64,000 nt of DNA from CBDDFS01 sp965227255. GTDB taxonomy: Bacteria; Bacteroidota; Bacteroidia; Flavobacteriales_E; Vicingaceae. Where the stretch lies: assembly GCA_965227255.1 (NCBI GenBank), contig CBDDFS010000001.1, forward strand, positions 62,001 to 126,000, written 5' to 3'. The notes beneath the pieces are model-generated. The model did not search any database. It was not told where the DNA came from and saw only the letters and a list, made by a program, of their open reading frames with translations. A program made the position numbers and the translations under genes. This document shows, piece by piece, positions 57,430 through 64,000 of the stretch (positions are counted from its first letter, which is position 1; each line of letters opens with the position of its first letter).

Positions 57430-58284
57430 ATGACTAACGGCGAGATATACGCACTAACAACATTGCTTGATGATCCTGATTCTCTTATCTACGATCAGGT
57501 GGAAAGAAAGATGATTTCGATCGGAAAGGAAATTGTTCCAATTCTTGAGAATACATGGAAGAATACCAGAAATATGCTTGTTCAAACGAGGATTGAGCAT
57601 ATTGTGGATACAATAAACTTTCAAAAGATAGAAAGTTCATTCGAAGCATGGAACAAGAGCAATGAGCCGGATCTGTTAGACGCCATGATGATCATCAATG
57701 GAATTCAATATCCAAATGTAGATTGCCGAACCTATTATAATGTTATTGAAGACAAGGTCAGAGAGATCTGGCTGGAACTAAACGATAATTTGACCGCCTT
57801 CGAAAAGGTGAATGTCATCAACAAGGTATTATTCGAAATATGGAATTTCAGGTCTGTGAATGAATCTTCATATGATTCATTTCAATATAATTTCCTCAGC
57901 AATCTGATGGAATTGAAATGTGGAAATCAGTTTTCCATTGCCTGTCTTTACCTTGTTCTGGCTGAAAAACTTGACTTACCCATATATCCGGTTTTATTGG
58001 AGGACCAGTTAATTCTTACTTATGCCGGAAGTCACAGACCTGTGGATGAAATTGATAACGAGGACATTCTATTCTACATTAACCCGAATGAAAATGGAAT
58101 TGTATTTGACGAGCATTCTATAAAAGCCTGGCTGCAGAAGCATGAATTGGAGAACAATGCCGACTACTACCTTCCTGTTTCTACGAAGTCCCTGGTCAGT
58201 TTATATATCGGTCGACTTATCATGGGTTACCAGGAAGAGCAGGACAATAAGAAAGTCCGACTTCTTTCAACTCTAAAAGTCTGA
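57430..58284 (+). CDS. SirB1/transglutaminase-like family protein
   Basis: 284 residues from the ATG at 57430. The central SirB1-type domain includes LMELKCGNQFSIACLYLVLAEKLDLPIYPVLLEDQLILTY (about 155-195), with the Cys-x-x-x-x-S/A helix of transglutaminase-like proteases; the normal His and Asp are less clear (N rather than GHFL), so catalysis is doubtful. Helical N-terminal part. Role unknown. Converges with the sugar-transferase gene, 1 nt apart. Confidence 0.75.
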   Translation: MTNGEIYALTTLLDDPDSLIYDQVERKMISIGKEIVPILENTWKNTRNMLVQTRIEHIVDTINFQKIESSFEAWNKSNEPDLLDAMMIINGIQYPNVDCRTYYNVIEDKVREIWLELNDNLTAFEKVNVINKVLFEIWNFRSVNESSYDSFQYNFLSNLMELKCGNQFSIACLYLVLAEKLDLPIYPVLLEDQLILTYAGSHRPVDEIDNEDILFYINPNENGIVFDEHSIKAWLQKHELENNADYYLPVSTKSLVSLYIGRLIMGYQEEQDNKKVRLLSTLKV

Positions 58285-58285
58285 T

Positions 58286-58894
58286 TTACCTGAATATTTT
58301 CAAGAAAGTCTTAAGAATCACTCCAATGTTGGTGATCAGATTCCGATTTTCGAGATATCTGAGATTGATCTCAATTTTATGAGGCATAATTTCTTCTATA
58401 TAGGTCTTTTCCGGATCTGACGACCTAGCCAGAACTTCGTTCTCATTGATATATTCAATCGAGGCGAGATCAGTAATTCCGGGCTTTACGTCAAGTACTT
58501 TTCTTTGCTCGGTTGAGTATAGATCCACGTACTTCTGAACTTCCGGTCTAGGGCCTACAAGGGCCATGTCATCTTTCAATACATTGAACAGCTGGGGTAA
58601 TTCATCAAGTTTGTATTTACGCAAGAAGAAGCCAACTTTTGTGATCCTGTTGTCCTTTTCTCCAACGGTTAAAAGACCTTTTTTCGAGGAATCTTTCTTC
58701 ATGGACCTGAATTTCATCAACCTGAATATTTGTCCTTTCAGACCTACTCTTTCCTGTTTAAACAATACAGGAAATCCATCATTGATGGCAACCAGAAGGC
58801 TAATGAGAATTAAAACGGGAGATAAAAGAATGATTCCAAGAAGAGAGCACAGAAGGTCAAAAAGACGTATCATGCTTTCAGATCTTTTCTTCAA
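58286..58894 (-). CDS. Bacterial sugar transferase (initiating glycosyl-1-P transferase)
   Basis: 202 residues with one membrane segment (about 10-32; LFDLLCSLLGIILLSPVLILISLLVAI), then the WcaJ/PglC-type catalytic core: FKQERVGLKGQIFRLMKFRSM (about 46-66) and RKYKLDELPQLFNVLKDDMALVGPRPE (about 94-120). It moves a sugar phosphate to undecaprenyl phosphate, starting capsule, O-antigen or exopolysaccharide units. Its start (58894, or ATG at 58873) overlaps the aminotransferase stop by up to 17 nt, so both are in one operon. Confidence 0.92.
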   Translation of the reverse strand: MKKRSESMIRLFDLLCSLLGIILLSPVLILISLLVAINDGFPVLFKQERVGLKGQIFRLMKFRSMKKDSSKKGLLTVGEKDNRITKVGFFLRKYKLDELPQLFNVLKDDMALVGPRPEVQKYVDLYSTEQRKVLDVKPGITDLASIEYINENEVLARSSDPEKTYIEEIMPHKIEINLRYLENRNLITNIGVILKTFLKIFR

Positions 58895-60083
58895 CAGCCT
58901 GAATTACGGCATTGATCACGGTCTGAACCTGATCATCCGTCAAATTATAATATACGGGCAAACTGATTTCTCGTGAGAAATTATCATAGGTCACGGGATA
59001 ATCTGCAATATCATAACCCAACTCTTTATAAACCGTCAACATTGGAAGTGGAGGAAAATGAACATTGACCGACACACCTTGTTCAAAAATTCTTTGCATG
59101 ATGGCATCCCTCACAGGCTCTTCTATACCCTTAATCCTTAATGGATAAAGATGATAGGATGAAACCTTTTCTTCATTCGCGTATTCAGGAATTTGAGCCC
59201 ATGATTTATCCTTAAAACCTTGTTCATATAATTCGAATATTCTTCGTCTTCTGGATAATGTTCTGTCATCATAATATTTCAGACCAACCATTCCGATGGC
59301 GGCTTGAATATCAGTCATATTCCATTTATGACCAGCCTCAATTATGTCATATTTCCAATTCCCTATTTTGGTTTTAGCAAGGGCATCCTTATTCTGTCCA
59401 TGCAGAGATTTAATGCACAGGTCAGAATACCACTGATCGGCATCAAAATCCGGACAAGCCAGGCAGGCAGCACCACCTTCTGCAGTGGTCAAATTCTTAA
59501 CAGCGTGGAATGAGAATACGCTCACGTCGGCAACATTACCGGCCTTCTTACCTTTATATTCAGCTCCAAATGAATGTGCGGAATCCGAAAGAATCAATAT
59601 TCGGTTCAGGATTTCCTGTTCCTTACCATTTGGTCTGAAAAGGCTTCTCACCCCTTCATCGGCTAAAACATCTCTTAAAGCATCATAATCAACAGGAAAA
59701 CCACTAAAATCAACCGGGATTACCACTTTGGTCTTTTCCGTAATCTTCTTCCTTACTTCTTCTGGATCAATATTGAAGTCTTCCTGAACATCAACCATAA
59801 CCGGCGTAGCGCCACAATGAAGAATTACATTTGAGGATGCACAATAAGTGTAGGCAGGAACGATGACTTCATCTCCAGGGCCCACATTGTACCAGCGAAG
59901 GAGTAGTTCAAGCCCGGCCGTGGCACTATTCAAACAAACCGTTGATCGGGCTCCGGTATAAGCGGAGATCTGCTTTTCAAATTCTTTGGTTCTAGGACCT
60001 GTTGTGATCCATCCTGAGCGAAGTGTTTCTGCCACTTCATCAATAATTTCAGGATATATGTCTGGTGGTGAAAATGGTATCAT
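58878..60083 (-). CDS. DegT/DnrJ/EryC1-family aminotransferase
   Basis: 401 residues from the ATG at 60083, the usual DegT start (MIPFSPPDIYP); another ATG at 60125 overlaps the previous stop as TGATG and would add 14 residues. PLP-dependent sugar aminotransferase: GWITTGPRTKEFEKQISAYTG, SATAGLELLL, PAYTYCASSN, catalytic Lys in SFHAVKNLTTAEGG, and RxHLYPLR-like YHLYPLRI. Transfers an amino group to a keto sugar for surface glycans or LPS. Immediately upstream of the sugar transferase. Confidence 0.93.
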   Translation of the reverse strand: MIPFSPPDIYPEIIDEVAETLRSGWITTGPRTKEFEKQISAYTGARSTVCLNSATAGLELLLRWYNVGPGDEVIVPAYTYCASSNVILHCGATPVMVDVQEDFNIDPEEVRKKITEKTKVVIPVDFSGFPVDYDALRDVLADEGVRSLFRPNGKEQEILNRILILSDSAHSFGAEYKGKKAGNVADVSVFSFHAVKNLTTAEGGAACLACPDFDADQWYSDLCIKSLHGQNKDALAKTKIGNWKYDIIEAGHKWNMTDIQAAIGMVGLKYYDDRTLSRRRRIFELYEQGFKDKSWAQIPEYANEEKVSSYHLYPLRIKGIEEPVRDAIMQRIFEQGVSVNVHFPPLPMLTVYKELGYDIADYPVTYDNFSREISLPVYYNLTDDQVQTVINAVIQAVEEKI

Positions 60084-60124
60084 CTGGCTGGCAAAAATAA
60101 CCAATAGGTCATTACCACGATACA

Positions 60125-61543
60125 TCAAGGCTTAAAACCGAGCAAGGTTACATCATCTGTTCTAATATGCTTGCCACGCCAGTTTTTAATTACATCATTA
60201 ATAATGTATTTCTGTTTTTCTAGACCCAGGTGCTGGACTGACATGAGCAGGTCACGCAACCTCCTTGCATTAAATTTTTTCCCTTTTGGGCCACCAAATT
60301 GTGCAGACATGCCATCGGTAACCAGATAGACCATATCATCTTTTTTTACATGAATAAAACCACGAACGAAATCTGATTTTGTAAAGGATGGCACGATGAA
60401 ACTACGTCGATTTCTTATTTCCTTCATACTATACCGATCGGAAGATTTTTGTTCAAATCCATCACCTTCTTCAATATTATCTACATGTTTAACAAGGTAA
60501 AGCGTATTGCCATTACTAATATATTCCATCTTACCAGTCTCTTTGTCATAAGAGCATAATGAAATCTCGATTTGATCAGCCATCTGATCGTTCCATTTTT
60601 GTAATCTTTCCTGCACCAGGTCTTTGAGTTTTTCAATGATATCTGAAGCATTATATAATTTGTATTCATCAACGCATTGGGAAAGCATAGAATAGGCCAT
60701 AATGCTGTTCAATGCTCCGGAAACACCATGACCTGAACCGTCAACCACAGCAAATAACAATCGACTTTTAGTTCTATGCATCCAGTAGAAATCTCCACTT
60801 ACAATGTCCTTTGGCTCATAAATGCTGAAGAGATTTTCGGAAACCTCTTTTTTCATCGAATCTGAAGGTAGAACCGCTCTTTGGATGCGCCTTGCGTAAT
60901 TAATGCTATCAGTTAGGGCCTGGTTTCTTCGCTGTAGAACTTTATTTCTTTTCTGTACCTGTATTTCAAAATCTTCGGAACTGTATCTTAAAATAAAAGT
61001 GATCAGAAATGAGGTGAGGAAAATAAAGACCAGGTTGATCCTGTAGATGATGTTTTGATTGAATTCATCGATATTGAATACGGGATCAATATGTGTTTGC
61101 CCCCAGCGAATTCCAAAAAACATCAGAATGGTGATCAGAATTAAACGGAAAGCATTGCTCTTTTTCTTAAATGTAAGAAGTGAAACTCCTCCTACCACAC
61201 AAATCCAGTATTCTGAACCAATTCCATCTCCGAAGCTGAGTGAAAAGACGGCAATCAGAAACAATATAAGCGCAGCATATAAAATCTTGGCCGACTCTAC
61301 TTTTTTCCATTTGATAAGAAGAAAGATGTATGCGAAAACAGGCAAGCTAAGAGTGCACATAAAAGCATGCCTATAAAGTCCGAGAGAATATGCAATGATC
61401 AGATATACCAGAATATTCAATGACGAGATTATGGTTATCCTGGTGAGCATGAATAAGGTTTTGAAGCTATAGAGCGAAATATCTTCTCCAAGCACCTTTG
61501 TTCTTAGAAAATCGCTTATCCTGTTATTTATTGTGGCAATCAT
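60125..61543 (-). CDS. SpoIIE-type serine/threonine phosphatase with 6 membrane segments (divergent)
   Basis: 472 residues. N-terminal membrane part with about six segments (26-180), a linker coiled coil (QKRNKVLQRRNQALTDSINYARRIQRAVLP) and a PP2C-like SpoIIE domain: DFYWMHRTKSRLLFAVVDGSGHGVSGALNSI (DG[ST]GHG) and MVYLVTDGMSAQFGGPKG, ending DDVTLLGF. SpoIIE enzymes dephosphorylate anti-sigma-factor antagonists. Departs from the other two here at DGSGHGVSGA (others DCTGHGVPGA) and TDGMSAQFGG (others TDGY-DQFGG). Overlaps neighbours by about 4 nt on the 61543 side. Confidence 0.9.
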   Translation of the reverse strand: MIATINNRISDFLRTKVLGEDISLYSFKTLFMLTRITIISSLNILVYLIIAYSLGLYRHAFMCTLSLPVFAYIFLLIKWKKVESAKILYAALILFLIAVFSLSFGDGIGSEYWICVVGGVSLLTFKKKSNAFRLILITILMFFGIRWGQTHIDPVFNIDEFNQNIIYRINLVFIFLTSFLITFILRYSSEDFEIQVQKRNKVLQRRNQALTDSINYARRIQRAVLPSDSMKKEVSENLFSIYEPKDIVSGDFYWMHRTKSRLLFAVVDGSGHGVSGALNSIMAYSMLSQCVDEYKLYNASDIIEKLKDLVQERLQKWNDQMADQIEISLCSYDKETGKMEYISNGNTLYLVKHVDNIEEGDGFEQKSSDRYSMKEIRNRRSFIVPSFTKSDFVRGFIHVKKDDMVYLVTDGMSAQFGGPKGKKFNARRLRDLLMSVQHLGLEKQKYIINDVIKNWRGKHIRTDDVTLLGFKP

Positions 61544-62952
61544 TCGATCTCAATACCAATTACACATACATCATCTATTTGTGCATTATCCTCTTTCCAA
61601 TTATCAAAATAATTCCTCACCTCTTCTTCCTGACGCTTTAAATCAAGCTCTTGAACTGAAAGAAGCAACTTTTTAAAAGCCTTGTGCATTAATTTCTTGT
61701 CATTAGGTCCGCCGAATTGATCCACGTATCCGTCCGTATACATATAAATCCTGTCCTTGGATCTGATCTCTATTTCGGTTTGAACAAAACTTTCCCTCAG
61801 GTTCTCTGCTCCCACACTCTGTTTTTGTCCATTGAGCTTATATATAGAATGATTTATTCCTCGATATTCCGCTTCCAGGCCCGGTGGCTCTGCATCATTT
61901 TCGCGAATAAGCAGGGATGAATTAAAGGCCCCGGAAAAGGAAAGGAGATTCATCTCGGGGTCTATACATATGAGAGACAAATCCATTCCGTCCAGAATAA
62001 GGCTATCTTCTTTACGCAAGACCTGATACATGAATTCATGGAGTTTATCAAGTATTTCAGCTGGTTTTCTCAGTTTCAAGTCGTTCAGACATCTGTTCAA
62101 TGCCTGATGTCCTAATATGCTAACAAATGCCCCGGGAACACCATGACCTGTACAATCGATCACAGAACAATATTTCTTGCCATCAACACTATCAACCCAA
62201 TAGAAGTCACCTGACACTAAGTCACGCGGAAGATAGAAGACAAATGAATTTGGAAACAGACCATTGAATTGTTCATCATAAGGCAACAAATTGGCCTGAA
62301 TTCTTCTTGCGATCCGAATATTTTCTACAATGTCATTGTTTCGTTGATTAATTTGCTGATTTAGGCTAATGTATTTCTCGTCCTTTTTATCCGATGCAAT
62401 CTTAAAAAAGAGATTATAGAAAAACTGAACCACCAGAACCCCTACTACTATATTGAAATAAATCAGGTTTACCTTCCAGTTTTCAAATTCAAAAGTGGAC
62501 CCGAAAACATTGTAAGATTCCACCACGAAAAACATGATTATGCAAATCAGTAATGGGAATAATGCCGAGATACGAGAGCGATAGAATAACAAAGGCAGCG
62601 TGCTGATAGGAATCAGACATAGAAATACGCCACTTCTACTGCCTAAATACATGGAAATAAGCGAAATAGACGACATAAGCAGAGTCAGAAAAAATACTTT
62701 TGAAAACTTAAACCAGTTCAGGTGATTTAGATACAAAACCAGAAAAAGAAGAAAAGAAGAAGTCAGAATTATTGAGAAATAAAGAAGAGAACCGACTATA
62801 CCTGAAATGGGAATAAATATGAGGTATGTTAACAGGGAGATTGCAACAATCTTATTGAAGGTGCGATTTCTGTCCGACTCTTCATCATTCTGGCCATGAA
62901 GCCCAAGCTCACTGATTATCTGCCAAATGTCCTCCAGCCTGAGTTTTCTCAT
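61540..62952 (-). CDS. SpoIIE-type phosphatase with 6 membrane segments
   Basis: 470 residues. Six membrane segments (about 30-185) without extracytoplasmic domain, linker helix RNNDIVENIRIARRIQANLLP, and a complete SpoIIE/PP2C domain: GDFYWVDSVDGKKYCSVIDCTGHGVPGAFVSILG, DRIYMYTDGYVDQFGG, and IDDVCVIGIE. Both metal-binding acidic motifs (DCTGHG and TDG) are intact. Start overlaps no gene; its stop overlaps the next gene's start by 4 nt (ATGA). Likely controls a partner-switching cascade; no anti-sigma kinase or antagonist is in the window. Confidence 0.92.
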   Translation of the reverse strand: MRKLRLEDIWQIISELGLHGQNDEESDRNRTFNKIVAISLLTYLIFIPISGIVGSLLYFSIILTSSFLLFLVLYLNHLNWFKFSKVFFLTLLMSSISLISMYLGSRSGVFLCLIPISTLPLLFYRSRISALFPLLICIIMFFVVESYNVFGSTFEFENWKVNLIYFNIVVGVLVVQFFYNLFFKIASDKKDEKYISLNQQINQRNNDIVENIRIARRIQANLLPYDEQFNGLFPNSFVFYLPRDLVSGDFYWVDSVDGKKYCSVIDCTGHGVPGAFVSILGHQALNRCLNDLKLRKPAEILDKLHEFMYQVLRKEDSLILDGMDLSLICIDPEMNLLSFSGAFNSSLLIRENDAEPPGLEAEYRGINHSIYKLNGQKQSVGAENLRESFVQTEIEIRSKDRIYMYTDGYVDQFGGPNDKKLMHKAFKKLLLSVQELDLKRQEEEVRNYFDNWKEDNAQIDDVCVIGIEIE

Positions 62953-63014
62953 CGGGATGAATTTAGAACATTTAGCTCAATGAAAAGAACCTGAATTTAG
63001 AAATCAAATGGGTT

Positions 63015-64000
63015 TTAAAATTCTATGCCTATCACGCAGATATCGTCAACCTGTTGGAGGTCACCTTGCCAGTCCATTCGGAATTTGTGCATGTGTTCTT
63101 CCTGTTTCCTGAATTTTAGGTCGAATTGCTTATGAAGGAAGTCTTTAAAATTGCTCATTTTCAGCTTTTTAGACCTTGCTCCACCAAATTGATCGGGGTA
63201 ACCATCGGTGAAGAGATAGATTCGGTCGCCTTTCTTGGTCTGAATAGAATGTGAGGTAAATATGTCACGACCTGTATAGGAACCGATAGAATTCTTATTC
63301 GCTTTAATCTCTAAAAGATCTTTGTTTGCAAATCTGTAGGTTGAAGAATCTTTAAAGAATGGCGAAAGTTCTTCTTCTATTCCTTCTCGAATCAGAATCA
63401 AGGAGTTATTGGCACCCGAGTAATTCAATTCGCCGGTCTTCATGTTATATCGACACATTGCGATATCCATGCCGTGATGTGAAATAGATGACATTGGGCT
63501 CCGGAAGGAATATGAAATAATATTGTTGAGTTTGTCGAGAAGAAAACCCGGTTCAGAACCTGCATATTTTTCGAATATCATGTTCAGCCTGTAATTTCCG
63601 ATCAAACTGATAAATGCTCCCGGCACTCCGTGACCCGTACAATCTGCCACAGCAAAGTAAACATGATCCTGGTGCGTTCTGATCCAATAAAAATCACCGC
63701 CGACAATATCCTTGGGGTGATAATAGACAAAATGATTTGGAAAGTACCTTTCGAATTCTTCTTTACGCGGCAGTAGTACATTTTGAATGTTCCTTGCATA
63801 AGCAAGCGAATCGATAATTTCCCGATTCTTCTCTCTCAAGGAATGCAGAAGTTCTGTACGCTGATCCTCCATAGATAAGCGATCTGTAATATCTTCCACA
63901 ATTCCCATACCACCCAGAAATTCCCCATTTAGGTCTTTTGTAAGTGCCGTGACCAGGTTGATCCAGATCACACCACCATCCTTTTTCACATACCTTTTTT
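63015..64000 (-). CDS. PAS-SpoIIE phosphatase (5' end outside window)
   Basis: At least 324 residues visible, running off the window edge. The last part of a PAS/PAC domain is present (RYVKKDGGVIWINLVTALTKDLNGEFLGGMGIVEDITDR), a linker helix (REKNREIIDSLAYARNIQNVLLP) and a full SpoIIE domain with GDFYWIRTHQDHVYFAVADCTGHGVPGAFISLIG, DRIYLFTDGYPDQFGG and VDDICVIGIEF. The first in-frame GTG at 63989 is not the true start, because the frame is open upstream and completes the PAS motif. Ends 62 nt before the next phosphatase gene. Confidence 0.93.
   Translation of the reverse strand, partial: KRYVKKDGGVIWINLVTALTKDLNGEFLGGMGIVEDITDRLSMEDQRTELLHSLREKNREIIDSLAYARNIQNVLLPRKEEFERYFPNHFVYYHPKDIVGGDFYWIRTHQDHVYFAVADCTGHGVPGAFISLIGNYRLNMIFEKYAGSEPGFLLDKLNNIISYSFRSPMSSISHHGMDIAMCRYNMKTGELNYSGANNSLILIREGIEEELSPFFKDSSTYRFANKDLLEIKANKNSIGSYTGRDIFTSHSIQTKKGDRIYLFTDGYPDQFGGARSKKLKMSNFKDFLHKQFDLKFRKQEEHMHKFRMDWQGDLQQVDDICVIGIEF

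Noticed and set aside
58286..60083. Complete capsule or LPS locus
   Set aside because: Only two sugar genes are present, without glycosyltransferases, flippase or polymerase.
60084..60125. ATG at 60125 as start of the DegT aminotransferase
   Set aside because: It overlaps the previous stop as TGATG, but family members begin with M-I-P-F near 60083; kept as an alternative.

Overview
The window reads as ordinary-density chromosome of a Bacteroidota bacterium, probably a free-living Flavobacteriia- or Cytophagia-like organism. The signs are four secreted proteins with type IX secretion (T9SS) C-terminal sorting domains, a hybrid two-component system (HTCS) regulator, FN3 and SprB-type adhesin repeats, the Bacteroidota neighbourhood rpmG-DUF4295-ftsY, BshC (bacillithiol synthesis), and many promoters of the Bacteroidota type (TTG about 19 nt upstream of TAnnTTTG). 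The DNA is AT-rich by eye. No phage, transposase, integrase or CRISPR array was seen.

Layout. 1-2745: tail of rlmD, a three-gene cluster of unknown function, and a lipoprotein. 2.9-6.7 kb: a phosphoribosyltransferase, aroK with an SDR oxidoreductase, tRNA-Lys with an odd duplicated 3' end, and an M28 peptidase. 6.8-14.9 kb: a self-contained island with a secreted PHB-depolymerase-like esterase, a 1354-residue HTCS regulator, and a secreted delta-60-repeat protein. The two secreted-protein genes carry the same 37-bp tandem operator at exactly the same distance from their start codons. 15.4-23.8 kb: a SulP transporter, an AhpD-like protein, a small operon of exported or lipid-anchored proteins, an SprB-repeat T9SS protein and an orphan FetB-like permease. 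24-31.9 kb: an unknown helical protein, FkbM methyltransferase, LOG-family protein, tRNA-Leu, GNAT, a TPR protein, trmD, rplS and a GlcD-type oxidase. 32-36.9 kb: DPP-IV-like peptidase plus POT peptide transporter, a thioredoxin-like protein and an RRM protein. 37-42 kb: an operon arginase-argS-ffh-folD. 42-51 kb: lipoprotein, ftsK, lolA-like gene, and the operon bshC-guaA-LysM/PBP1. 51-57 kb: a T9SS FN3 protein, ftsY, DUF4295, rpmG, an aminopeptidase P inserted between rpmG and rpmB, rpmB, cinA. 57-64 kb: a SirB1-like protein, then a reverse-strand cluster with three SpoIIE-type phosphatases followed by a DegT aminotransferase and a sugar transferase.

Most notable: the HTCS island with its duplicated operator; intergenic arrays of degenerate 7- or 8-bp tandem words, whose word changes from locus to locus while the period is kept; a 15-bp direct repeat of the tRNA-Lys 3' end 159 bp downstream; three adjacent SpoIIE phosphatases upstream of surface-sugar genes; GC-rich sequence directly after the -7 box at tRNA and ribosomal promoters; and several promoters so close to the start codon that leaderless mRNAs are likely.
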